A DNA stretch of 10,294 nucleotides from an uncultured Burkholderiales bacterium (GCA_903925445.1 CAIYFE010000245.1:1-10294); one strand, 5' to 3'. Counted from the first letter of the stretch, positions 1 to 7,260 are shown. A program made the numbers and translations. Notes: generated from the sequence alone by a model not told the origin.

Positions 1-2
1 CC

Positions 3-1187
3 ATGATCATCACCAGCCTGCTCGACACCGATCTGTACAAGTTCACCATGATGCAAGCGGTCTTGCATCAGTTTCCGAGCGCGCAGGTGTCTTACAAGTT
101 CAAGTGCCGCAATCCGGGCATTGAGCTGGCGCCGTATGTGCAAGAAATCCGCGATGAAATTCGTTCCTTGTGCAGCTTGCATTTTCAAGAGTCTGAGCTC
201 AATTGGTTGCGCAGCTTGCGCTTCATCAAGAGCGACTTTGTGGACTTTTTGGGCTTGTTTCGGCTCAACGAAAAGTACATCGAGGTGCAAGCGCTGGCCA
301 ATGGCGAGATTGACATCAGCATCCAAGGGCCTTGGTTGCACACCATTTTGTTTGAGATTCCCGTGTTGGCCATCGTCAACGAGGTGTACTTTCGCAACAC
401 ACAAAAGGTGCCCGATTTTGTCGAAGGGCGCCGCCGGTTGGATCAAAAAATCGAAGCCTTGCATGCCGAGCGCTTGAGCGATTTGAAAATTGCCGATTAC
501 GGCACACGGCGTCGTTTTTCCAAAGCCTGGCATGAAGAAATTTTGCGCGTCTTGGGTGCCAAATTGGGCACGGGTGCCGATGGCCAGTTTGCAGGCACCA
601 GCAACGCCTTGTTTGCCATGAAGTTGGGGCTGACGCCTTTGGGCACGATGGCGCACGAATACTTGCAAGCCTGCCAAGCCTTGGGGCCGCGTTTGCGCGA
701 CAGCCAAGTGTTTGGCTTTGAAACCTGGGCGCGTGAATACCGAGGCGATTTGGGCATCGCGCTGAGCGACGTCTACGGCATCGAGCCGTTTTTGCGCGAC
801 TTTGACATGTATTTTTGCAAGCTCTTCGATGGCGCTCGCCACGACAGCGGCGACCCGTTCACCTGGGGCGAGCGCATGATTGCGCACTACCGCGAAAACC
901 GCGTCGACCCCATGACCAAGACCTTGATCTTCAGCGATGGCTTGACCGTGGAGCGCACCATTGCGCTGTACCAACAATTCAGAGGGCGCTGCAAACTGGC
1001 CTTTGGCATTGGCACCAACTTGACCAACGATTTGGGCTACGAGCCTTTGCAAATCGTCATCAAAATGGTGCAGTGCAATGGCCAACCTGTTGCCAAACTC
1101 TCAGACACACCGTCTAAAAACATGTGCGAAGACCAGCGCTACTTGGCCTATTTGCGCCAAGTGTTTGGCATCGAACAACCTACTTAA
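3..1187 (+). CDS. pncB: Nicotinate phosphoribosyltransferase
   Basis: PncB joins nicotinate to PRPP, with ATP hydrolysis, to give nicotinate mononucleotide. This is the entry step of the Preiss-Handler NAD salvage route in the cytoplasm. The protein has 394 residues, close to the ~400 of E. coli PncB, and looks complete. The N-terminal SLLDTDLYKFTMMQAV (5-20) matches the family opening. Other family motifs are YGTRRRFS (166-173), GTMAHEYLQA (214-223) with His218 as the likely autophosphorylated histidine, RHDSGDP (279-285) in the phosphoribosyl-binding region, and FGIGTNLTND (334-343). The ATG at 3 fits the family start; only two bases lie upstream, so its ribosome site and promoter are outside the window. 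It is the first visible gene of a tight four-gene run, and the next gene begins 8 bp after the TAA stop. Confidence 0.97.
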   Translation: MIITSLLDTDLYKFTMMQAVLHQFPSAQVSYKFKCRNPGIELAPYVQEIRDEIRSLCSLHFQESELNWLRSLRFIKSDFVDFLGLFRLNEKYIEVQALANGEIDISIQGPWLHTILFEIPVLAIVNEVYFRNTQKVPDFVEGRRRLDQKIEALHAERLSDLKIADYGTRRRFSKAWHEEILRVLGAKLGTGADGQFAGTSNALFAMKLGLTPLGTMAHEYLQACQALGPRLRDSQVFGFETWAREYRGDLGIALSDVYGIEPFLRDFDMYFCKLFDGARHDSGDPFTWGERMIAHYRENRVDPMTKTLIFSDGLTVERTIALYQQFRGRCKLAFGIGTNLTNDLGYEPLQIVIKMVQCNGQPVAKLSDTPSKNMCEDQRYLAYLRQVFGIEQPT

Positions 1188-1195
1188 AAACGTTT

Positions 1196-2170
1196 ATGAA
1201 ACCCAAAATCATTGTGGCGCGTCCGATTTTTGAAGAAGTGCTGACGCGTTTGCGCGCGCACTTTGACGTCACCGACAACCAAGCCGATCAGGCCTGGACT
1301 TTGGCCTCTTGGACGGCGCAACTGGCGCAGCACGATGGCGCATTGACCACAGGCATCGACCCCGTCAACGCCGAAGTGCTCAAGGCTTGCCCTCAACTCA
1401 AAGCCGTGGCCAACATGGCGGTGGGATTCAACAACTTCGATGTGCTCGCCATGACCGCACATGGCGTGCAAGCCAGCAACACGCCCGATGTGTTGACCGA
1501 GACCACCGCCGATTTTGGTTTTGCTTTGCTCATGGCCACCGCGCGTCGTTTGACCGAAAGCGAACATTTCTTGCGCCGTGGCGAATGGAAACAATGGCGC
1601 TACGACATGTTTGCCGGAACCGAAGTGCATGGCAGCACACTGGGCATTTTGGGCATGGGGCGCATCGGGCAAGGCATTGCCAAACGCGGTGCGCATGGGT
1701 TTGGCATGAAAGTGATTTATCACAACCGAAGCCGCTTGAGCCCCGAGCTAGAAGCCGAATGCAAAGCGCAATACGTCAGCAAAGAAGAACTCTTGCGCAG
1801 CGCCGACCATGTGGTGTTGGTCGTGCCTTACAGCGCCGCATCGCACCACACCATTGGCGCTGCTGAATTGGCGCAAATGAAACCCACCGCCACTTTGGTC
1901 AACATTGCGCGGGGCGGCATTGTGGATGACGCTGCTTTGGCGCAGGCTTTGCGCCATCGCACCATTGCGGCCGCAGGGCTGGATGTGTTTGAAGGCGAGC
2001 CCCAAGTGCATCCCGATTTATTGACCGTGCCCAATGTGGTGTTGACGCCTCACATTGCCAGTGCGTCGGTGGCCACGCGCATGGCGATGGCCAATTTAGC
2101 CGCTGACAACTTGATCAGCTTTTTCACCCAAGGACGTGCTTTGACGCCTTTGAACACTGTGGGCGCATGA
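1196..2170 (+). CDS. D-isomer-specific 2-hydroxyacid dehydrogenase, GhrB-like (glyoxylate/hydroxypyruvate/2-ketogluconate reductase type)
   Basis: This cytoplasmic NAD(P)-dependent enzyme most likely reduces a 2-keto acid such as glyoxylate, hydroxypyruvate or 2-ketogluconate. It has 324 residues, the same length as E. coli GhrB. The Rossmann motif GMGRIG is at 153-158. After the second strand comes HNRSR (176-180) in place of an acidic residue, which points to NADPH preference. The family catalytic triad is visible: Arg239 in NIARGG, Glu268 in FEGEP and His286 in PHIASA. The frame is open back to an ATG at 1124 inside pncB, but MKPKIIVARP at 1196 matches the family start and falls just after the pncB stop, so 1196 is preferred; no clear Shine-Dalgarno precedes it. 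The stop overlaps the rmuC start (ATGA). Exact substrate cannot be read from sequence. Confidence 0.9.
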   Translation: MKPKIIVARPIFEEVLTRLRAHFDVTDNQADQAWTLASWTAQLAQHDGALTTGIDPVNAEVLKACPQLKAVANMAVGFNNFDVLAMTAHGVQASNTPDVLTETTADFGFALLMATARRLTESEHFLRRGEWKQWRYDMFAGTEVHGSTLGILGMGRIGQGIAKRGAHGFGMKVIYHNRSRLSPELEAECKAQYVSKEELLRSADHVVLVVPYSAASHHTIGAAELAQMKPTATLVNIARGGIVDDAALAQALRHRTIAAAGLDVFEGEPQVHPDLLTVPNVVLTPHIASASVATRMAMANLAADNLISFFTQGRALTPLNTVGA

Positions 2171-3429
2171 TGGACGCTTGGATGTTTTGGGGTGTCGCTG
2201 CGCTCAACACCGCTTTGTTGCTGGGGCTGCTGGCGCTGGTGTGGCGGGCTGCAAGCGCCAAGCACACCGCCGATCCCAGTCTTTTGCAAAGTTTGCAAAC
2301 ACTGCAAGACAAGCTCGAACGCATCGAGCGCGAGTTGCGTTTTGAAATCACCGAATCTTCACGCGGTGGGCGCCAGGAATTGACGCAAACCTTGGCGCAG
2401 CAACAACAAACGCAGTTGCAGCAACTCAGCGTGATGCAAAAGTCGCTCACCGACACCTTGAACCAACAGCTGCAGCAATTGCAAAAAAGCAATGCCGACA
2501 AGTTGGATGAAATGCGCCGCACGGTCGATGAAAAACTGCAAACCACGCTGGAAAAACGCTTGTCTGAAAGTTTCAAACAAGTGGCCGAGCGTTTGGAGCA
2601 AGTTCACAACGGTTTGGGGCAAATGCAAAAACTCGCTGATGGCGTGGGCAGCTTGCAGCGTGTGCTCACCAATGTCAAAACGCGCGGCATGTTTGGCGAA
2701 GTGCAGCTCGAAGCCTTGCTCGAGCAAGTGTTGACCATCGAGCAATACGGCAAACAAGTTGAAACCAAACCGCGCAGCAATCAGCGCGTAGATTTTGCAA
2801 TTCGTTTTCCAGGCCGAGGCGGTGCCGATGGTGAACCGGTTTGGTTGCCCATTGATGCCAAATTTCCGCGTGAAGATTACGAGCGTTTGCTGGATGCGCA
2901 AGACCGCGCCGATCCCGTGGCCGCCGAAGTGGCGGCCAAAGCCTTGGAGCTTCGCATTCGCACCGAGGCCAAAAGCATTGCCGAAAGTTATCTTGCGCCG
3001 CCGCACACCACCGACTTTGCGATTTTGTTTTTACCCACCGAAGGCTTGTATGCCGAGGTGTTGCGTCGCCCAGGTTTGATGGACAGTTTGCAGCGCGACC
3101 ACCGTGTCACCTTGGCCGGCCCCACCACCTTGTTGGCCATGCTCAACAGCTTGCACATGGGTTTTCGCACTTTGGCGCTGGAGCAACAAGCCTCGGAAGT
3201 GTGGAAAGTTTTGGGTGCGGTCAAAACCGAGTTTGAGCGTTACGGCGATTGGGTTGAAAAAGTGCGCGAACAAGTGCAAAAAGCCGCCGATACCTTGGAC
3301 AAAGCCGACACCCGCAGCCGACAAATGCGCCGCGCATTGAAAAACGTAGAGGCCTTGCCCGAGGGCGAAGCACAAGCCTTGTTGCCCCCGTTGGGCGATT
3401 CGGTGGATGACCTGGACAACGCGGCTTGA
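2167..3429 (+). CDS. rmuC: DNA recombination protein RmuC
   Basis: RmuC-family proteins limit inversions at short inverted repeats and are thought to be membrane-anchored nucleases; the mechanism is not settled. The 420-residue product has one N-terminal membrane segment (about 5-27), then a long Gln-, Leu- and Glu-rich coiled coil (about 38-160). The RmuC domain follows (about 165-395), with TNVKTRGMFGEVQLEALLEQ (168-187) and the hallmark LPIDAKFPREDY (227-238). Asp230 and Lys232, perhaps with Asp209 in RVDF, fit the PD-(D/E)xK-type nuclease core proposed for this family. The start ATG overlaps the upstream stop by 4 bp, so translation is probably coupled; an immediately following second ATG at 2170 is an equally possible start. 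The C-terminal tail is acidic. Its TGA overlaps the TTG start of the next gene. Confidence 0.95.
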   Translation: MMDAWMFWGVAALNTALLLGLLALVWRAASAKHTADPSLLQSLQTLQDKLERIERELRFEITESSRGGRQELTQTLAQQQQTQLQQLSVMQKSLTDTLNQQLQQLQKSNADKLDEMRRTVDEKLQTTLEKRLSESFKQVAERLEQVHNGLGQMQKLADGVGSLQRVLTNVKTRGMFGEVQLEALLEQVLTIEQYGKQVETKPRSNQRVDFAIRFPGRGGADGEPVWLPIDAKFPREDYERLLDAQDRADPVAAEVAAKALELRIRTEAKSIAESYLAPPHTTDFAILFLPTEGLYAEVLRRPGLMDSLQRDHRVTLAGPTTLLAMLNSLHMGFRTLALEQQASEVWKVLGAVKTEFERYGDWVEKVREQVQKAADTLDKADTRSRQMRRALKNVEALPEGEAQALLPPLGDSVDDLDNAA

Positions 3430-4577
3430 GACGCGAACTCTTCAAACTCATTTCAGGACAAGTGTGCTTGCATGCCTGCATGACGGGCATGCGCATGGCC
3501 ACGCCGTTGATGGCGCTGCGCGCAGGACAAAGCAGTGCAGCGGTTGGATTTTTGTTGGCCTTGTTTGCGTTGACGCAGGTGTTTTTGGCCTTGCCTGCTG
3601 GGCGTTACGCGGACAAACATGGGTTGAAACGCCCCATGTTTTGGAGCGTGGTGTGCGCCACATTGGGCGCGGGCGCTGCAGCGTTGTGGCCGGTGTTTCC
3701 AGTGTTGTGTGTGTCGGCCTTGTTCACGGGCGGCGCAACGGGTGGGGCAATCATTGCTTTGCAGCGCCACGTGGGGCGTGCGGTACACGACACGGTGCAA
3801 CTCAAGCAGGCCTTCAGTTGGTTGGCGGTGGGGCCCGCATTTTCTAATTTCATTGGCCCGTTGATGGCGGGCTTCATCATCGATTACGCGGGGTTTCAAT
3901 GGGCGTTTGCGGCCTTGGCCGTGTTGCCCGTGTTGACTTGGGCCTGGGTTCACAAAACCCGTGAATTGCCGCCCGTGGTCAAAACTGCGGAAGACGAAAA
4001 AAACAGCGCTTGGGATTTGTTGCAAGACCCGATGTTCAGACGTTTGTTGGTCGTCAACTGGTTTTTGTCCGCTTGCTGGGATGTGCACACGTTTGTGGTG
4101 CCAATTTTGGGACACGAACGGGGCTTGAGTGCTTCGGTGATTGGCTCCATCTTGGGTGGTTTTGCCGTGGCGGCTACTTTGATTCGCTTGTTGTTGCCCT
4201 TGTTGGTGGGGCGCATGCACGAGTGGCAAGTCATCACGGGTGCGATGTTGTTGACGTCGCTGCTGTTGGGCATTTACCCCTTCACCCAAGAGGCGTGGGC
4301 GATGGCGGTGTGCTCGATCTTGTTGGGTTTTTCTTTGGGATCGGTGCAGCCGATGGTGATGAGCACTCTGCATCAAATCACGCCCGAGTCGCGTCACGGC
4401 GAGGCGATTGGCTTGCGGCTGATGGGCATCAATGCCTCCAGCGTTTTGATGCCCATGGTGTTTGGTGCGCTGGGCACCTTGATTGGCGTGGGCAGTGTGT
4501 TTTGGTGTGTGTCGGCGATCGTGGGCTTGGGCTCACGCACCGCTTACCAGCTCAGAGTTGGTAAAACTCACGGATGA
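3426..4577 (+). CDS. Major facilitator superfamily (MFS) transporter, substrate unknown
   Basis: This is an inner-membrane secondary transporter of 383 residues with about 12 hydrophobic segments in two halves, split near 175-205 by a charged loop (KTAEDEKNSAWD, 186-197). The loop between helices 2 and 3 carries the MFS signature GRYADKHGLKRP (59-70), matching G-x3-D-x2-G-x-K/R. No acidic or binding motif identifies a substrate. The start is read as TTG at 3426, overlapping the rmuC TGA as TTGA. A stop at 3408 in this frame leaves no upstream choice, and the next ATG (3480, residue 19) would cut into helix 1. Initiation is therefore probably coupled to rmuC termination. The last 26 bp overlap the convergent LOG-family gene. 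It could be an exporter; being in one run with pncB does not prove a role in niacin uptake. Confidence 0.86.
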   Translation: MRRELFKLISGQVCLHACMTGMRMATPLMALRAGQSSAAVGFLLALFALTQVFLALPAGRYADKHGLKRPMFWSVVCATLGAGAAALWPVFPVLCVSALFTGGATGGAIIALQRHVGRAVHDTVQLKQAFSWLAVGPAFSNFIGPLMAGFIIDYAGFQWAFAALAVLPVLTWAWVHKTRELPPVVKTAEDEKNSAWDLLQDPMFRRLLVVNWFLSACWDVHTFVVPILGHERGLSASVIGSILGGFAVAATLIRLLLPLLVGRMHEWQVITGAMLLTSLLLGIYPFTQEAWAMAVCSILLGFSLGSVQPMVMSTLHQITPESRHGEAIGLRLMGINASSVLMPMVFGALGTLIGVGSVFWCVSAIVGLGSRTAYQLRVGKTHG

Positions 4578-5415
4578 TGCGCCACGCGTCGTCCACGCTG
4601 TCCACGTAGGTGAACAAATCGACGTCTTGTGCTTCGATCACGCCTTCTTCGACCAGCGATTGAAAGTTGAGCAAACGCTTCCAGTAATCGGTGCCAAACA
4701 AAACAATGGGCACGGGTTTGGCTTTTTTGCATTGCACCAGCGTCAGGGTTTCGAACAGTTCGTCCAAAGTGCCAAAGCCCCCTGGAAAAGCCACCAACGC
4801 AACCGCACGCATCATGAAATGCATTTTGCGCAAGGCGAAGTAATGAAACTTGAAACTCAGATCGGGTGTGATGTAAGGATTGGGCGTTTGTTCATGCGGC
4901 AGCGCGATGTTGAGCCCCACGCTCAAGCCACCCGCTTCTGAGGCGCCACGGTTGGCCGCTTCCATGATGCCGGGGCCACCCCCCGTGCAAATGAATAACT
5001 TGTGCGCGTCCGATTGCAAGGCGCTGTATTCGGTCACCAAGCGTCCAAAGGCGCGGGCTTGTTCGTAAAAACGGGCATTGCGCACCAGCCGTTGGGCTTT
5101 TTCGATGGCTTGGGCGTCGCCGCTGTCTTGCGCGCGAATGAGGGCGTGGTGGGCGTCTTCTTCGCTGCGAAAACGCGCACTGCCAAACACCACCACGGTG
5201 CTTTCGATGCCGTGTTCGTGTTGTGCCAAATCGGGTTTGAGCATTTCCAGTTGCATGCGAATGCCGCGGGTTTCGCGTCGCAGCAAAAACTCGGGATCGG
5301 CAAAAGCGAGCCGATTCGATTCGGGTTTGAGACTGTCGCCATTGTCGTAATGCGATTTGAGGGTTTCCCAAGCATCGGCAAGGCGTCTATCGAAGGGGTC
5401 GAGCATTCCATCCAT
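4552..5415 (-). CDS. LOG-family (TIGR00730-type Rossmann fold) nucleotide phosphoribohydrolase-like protein
   Basis: LOG-family enzymes cleave the N-glycosidic bond of nucleoside 5'-monophosphates, releasing a base; plant and some bacterial members activate cytokinins, and others act on purine and pyrimidine nucleotides. Old databases call them lysine decarboxylases in error. The 287-residue protein shows GGGPGIMEAANRGA (145-158), the conserved ALRKMHF (194-200) with Arg196, and PGGFGTLDE (211-219) with Glu219, the family's catalytic signature. It carries about 70 extra N-terminal residues compared with the ~190-residue classical LOG proteins, so it belongs to the longer proteobacterial type. 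The ATG at 5415 is chosen because an in-frame TAA lies four codons upstream; Met4 is an alternative. There is no good Shine-Dalgarno. The efp terminator ends about 25-30 bp upstream, so it needs read-through or a promoter hidden near the hairpin. The true substrate is unknown. Confidence 0.9.
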   Translation of the reverse strand: MDGMLDPFDRRLADAWETLKSHYDNGDSLKPESNRLAFADPEFLLRRETRGIRMQLEMLKPDLAQHEHGIESTVVVFGSARFRSEEDAHHALIRAQDSGDAQAIEKAQRLVRNARFYEQARAFGRLVTEYSALQSDAHKLFICTGGGPGIMEAANRGASEAGGLSVGLNIALPHEQTPNPYITPDLSFKFHYFALRKMHFMMRAVALVAFPGGFGTLDELFETLTLVQCKKAKPVPIVLFGTDYWKRLLNFQSLVEEGVIEAQDVDLFTYVDSVDDAWRIIREFYQL

Positions 5416-5440
5416 GTCGCCATCTTAGCGGGTGATTGCA

Positions 5441-5466
5441 AAGAAAAAGGCTCCCGAAGGAGCCTT
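5441..5466 (-). terminator. Intrinsic terminator of efp with UUCG tetraloop
   Basis: On the minus strand, 20 nt after the efp stop, AAGGCTCC pairs with GGAGCCTT around a TTCG loop (5447-5466). This gives an 8-bp stem closed by the very stable C(UUCG)G tetraloop, followed by TTTCTT. These are the classic parts of a Rho-independent terminator. It separates efp from the LOG-family gene, which starts only 31 bp beyond the stem. Confidence 0.92.
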
Positions 5467-5486
5467 GTTGGCGAGCGTGACTTGCT

Positions 5487-6041
5487 TTAGACGCGTTTGC
5501 GGTATTCGCCCGTGCGTGTGTCGATTTCGATTTTGTCGCCTTGATCGACAAACAAAGGCACAGCCACTTCGTAGCCGGTGGAAATTTTGGCGGGCTTCAA
5601 CACTTTGCCAGAGGTGTCGCCTTTGACAGCGGGCTCGGTCCAAGTGATTTCACGCACCACGGTGGTGGGCAATTCAACAGAAATGGCTTTCTCGTCGTAG
5701 AACACCACTTCGAGTTCCATGCCGTCTTCCAAGTAGTTCAGGGCATCGCCCATGTTGCTGGCTTCGACTTCGTATTGGTTGAATTCGGTGTCCATGCACA
5801 CATACATGGGATCGGCAAAGTAAGAGTAGGTGCACTCTTTTTTGTCCAAGATGACTTGGTCCATTTTGTCGTCGGCTTTGTACACGACTTCGGTGCCGAA
5901 GTTGGCGATCAAGCTTTTGAGCTTCATGCGCACGGTGGACGAGCCGCGACCACCACGTTGGTATTCGGTGCGCAGGACCACCATTGGGTCTTTGCCGTAC
6001 ATGATGACGTTGCCAACGCGGATTTCTTGAGCGGTTTTCAT
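5487..6041 (-). CDS. efp: Translation elongation factor P (Arg32 type)
   Basis: EF-P binds between the ribosomal P and E sites and promotes peptide-bond formation at polyproline stretches. The 184-residue protein has the usual three beta-barrel domains: a KOW-like domain (about 1-65) and two OB-type domains (about 66-127 and 128-184), the last holding KGDTSGKVLKPA and ending in IEIDTRTGEYRKRV. The tip loop of domain I reads YQRGGRGSST (27-36), so the residue at position 32 is arginine, where E. coli EF-P has its beta-lysylated Lys34. Arg32 is the rhamnosylation site of Pseudomonas and Neisseria type EF-Ps, and the matching enzyme gene earP lies just upstream on the same strand. The start MKTAQE matches the family. 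No strong Shine-Dalgarno precedes the ATG, although this is normally a well-expressed gene. A clear terminator follows. Confidence 0.98.
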   Translation of the reverse strand: MKTAQEIRVGNVIMYGKDPMVVLRTEYQRGGRGSSTVRMKLKSLIANFGTEVVYKADDKMDQVILDKKECTYSYFADPMYVCMDTEFNQYEVEASNMGDALNYLEDGMELEVVFYDEKAISVELPTTVVREITWTEPAVKGDTSGKVLKPAKISTGYEVAVPLFVDQGDKIEIDTRTGEYRKRV

Positions 6042-6071
6042 GGTGTTTTCGGTTGAAATAAAAATAAGAGA

Positions 6072-6084
6072 TGGCAGTTTGCCA
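6072..6084. promoter_or_regulatory. 13-bp palindrome in the efp leader
   Basis: TGGCA and TGCCA form a perfect inverted repeat around a 3-bp spacer, 31-43 bp upstream of the efp ATG and just downstream of the possible -10 element. It could be an operator or a small leader hairpin. A 5-bp repeat can also arise by chance, and no known regulator was recognised. Confidence 0.25.
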
Positions 6085-6092
6085 AACCCACA

Positions 6093-6098
6093 ATTCTA
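6093..6098 (-). promoter_or_regulatory. Possible -10 element of an efp promoter
   Basis: In the 86-bp earP-efp gap the minus strand carries TAGAAT, 5 of 6 matches to TATAAT, about 51 bp upstream of the efp ATG. The hexamer 17 bp further upstream (ACCATT) is a poor -35, so this is suggestive only. If real, efp has its own promoter beside earP read-through. Confidence 0.33.
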
Positions 6099-6127
6099 AC
6101 CTTGAGCGAGTCGTTAATGGTTTGGGA

Positions 6128-7234
6128 CTACTTTGAGGCGCAAAAAGCCAGCAATTGATCGCTCAAGCTGTCTTGTTCCAGCAACCGCGCGCGTGTAGAT
6201 GCAAAGCACGAAGCCCATTCCTGCAAGTGCATGTCCCAGTTCTCAGCAGGCGCGATGCCATTCCATGCGTGATGAAAGCTGCGCAAGCTTTGCGGCGCTT
6301 GCAGCCAGTCCAAGTAAGCGTCGAGTTTGGCGTGGTGGGCGTGGTCGTCTTGGGGGTAGATGTGCCAAATACATGGGCGATGCGCCCACAGCGCGCGCAC
6401 CAAGGAGTCTTCGCCCCGCACAAAGTTGAGGTCGCAGCGCCACAGCAAATGATCAAATTCCACTTGGCTCAAGTAAGGCAAGGTGTGGATGTGCAGCCCT
6501 TGCGGCAACTGTGCTTGCCAGCCCAAGGTGCGCAAGGCTTGGGTCATGGCCGCTTGGGCGCGCCCTGCGGTGACCAGCAAATGCACTGATCGAGGTTGCA
6601 AAGCCAAAGATTGCAGCCAATCCACCATGCCCGCGGGTTCGTAGCAAAACATGGACACCCACAGGGCTTGGGGATCGGCGGGCAAGGCCATGCGTTTGTG
6701 CCAAGCTTGGGCGTCCCATGTGCGTTGCTGTTGCAACAAGTGCGTTTCGCGCAGCAAGCCACCCGTATCGGGGGTGAAGCCGGGGTAGAAAAACCATTTG
6801 GTGTGGCCTTTGGCAGGGCCGTGCATCACGGGCGAGGGCAAACCGTGGGCGCGCGGCACGTACGACTCGGCGCTCAAATATTCAAGGTTGATCCAAACCA
6901 CAGGTGGGTGTTGGGCAATGCGTGTCTGCACCGATTCGGGCAGTTCGCAGCCAAAGGCTTCAATCACGACTTCGCCCAACTGGGGCATGTGGAGGCTGTC
7001 TTGCCATTCAAACACATCGACGTTGTGAGCGCCTTGAGGCGCCATCCATCGCAAGGCAGAGGCGTCGTCCACCCACAAACGCACGCGCTTGCCGCGTTGG
7101 GCGAGGTCTGCGCACAGGCGCCAACACACGCCGAGGTCGCCGTGGTTGTCGATGACGCGGCAAAACACATCCCACAAGCCAGTGGGTAAAGTGGGGGTCG
7201 AAGAGGTAGACGAAAGGGTGGTCGAAAAAGTCAC
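6128..7234 (-). CDS. earP: EF-P arginine rhamnosyltransferase EarP
   Basis: EarP (formerly DUF2331) transfers L-rhamnose from dTDP-beta-L-rhamnose to the side chain of EF-P Arg32 in the cytoplasm, activating EF-P. The 368-residue product has the GT-B layout. Its N-terminal signature WDVFCRVIDNHGDLGVCWRL (21-40) includes Asp29 and Asp33, aligning with the aspartates needed in characterised EarPs. Its C-terminal nucleotide-sugar signature FVRGEDSLVRALW (271-283) includes Glu275 and Asp276, followed by WHIYPQDDHAHHAKLDAYL (290-308). The reading starts at GTG 7234. A GAGG lies only 2 nt before it, too close for a normal ribosome site, and residues 3-17 are Ser/Thr/Pro-rich and not part of the conserved fold, so a later start is possible. 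The gene is followed after 86 bp by its substrate gene efp. It depends on rml dTDP-rhamnose genes that are not in this window. Confidence 0.96.
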   Translation of the reverse strand: MTFSTTLSSTSSTPTLPTGLWDVFCRVIDNHGDLGVCWRLCADLAQRGKRVRLWVDDASALRWMAPQGAHNVDVFEWQDSLHMPQLGEVVIEAFGCELPESVQTRIAQHPPVVWINLEYLSAESYVPRAHGLPSPVMHGPAKGHTKWFFYPGFTPDTGGLLRETHLLQQQRTWDAQAWHKRMALPADPQALWVSMFCYEPAGMVDWLQSLALQPRSVHLLVTAGRAQAAMTQALRTLGWQAQLPQGLHIHTLPYLSQVEFDHLLWRCDLNFVRGEDSLVRALWAHRPCIWHIYPQDDHAHHAKLDAYLDWLQAPQSLRSFHHAWNGIAPAENWDMHLQEWASCFASTRARLLEQDSLSDQLLAFCASK

Positions 7235-7242
7235 AGCCTCAG

Positions 7243-7254
7243 ATTGTCCACAAT
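7243..7254. promoter_or_regulatory. Palindrome / DnaA-box-like site between earP and uvrC
   Basis: The two divergent start codons are only 26 bp apart (7235-7260). In that gap ATTGT and ACAAT form a perfect inverted repeat around CC. The same bases include TTGTCCACA (7244-7252), 8 of 9 matches to the DnaA box TTATCCACA. On the minus strand a TATTGT (7255-7250), 17 bp from TTGGGT (7278-7273), could be a weak earP promoter. Both genes' promoters must therefore overlap this site or lie inside the opposite gene. Function is inferred from position only. Confidence 0.3.
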
Positions 7255-7260
7255 ACGCAA

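Noticed and set aside
1124..1195. Upstream extension of the 2-hydroxyacid dehydrogenase into pncB
   Set aside because: The 24 extra residues overlap pncB in another frame and do not resemble the family N-terminus, whereas MKPKII at 1196 does.
3453..4397. 314-codon open frame on the minus strand opposite the MFS gene
   Set aside because: The product is very rich in His, Gln and Arg with no domain signature, typical of an antisense shadow in a GC-rich gene with many TTG and GCG codons. The plus-strand frame encodes a clear membrane transporter.
3426..4577. Niacin transporter role for the MFS protein because of linkage to pncB
   Set aside because: No substrate-specific motif was seen and two unrelated genes lie between it and pncB; position alone is not enough.
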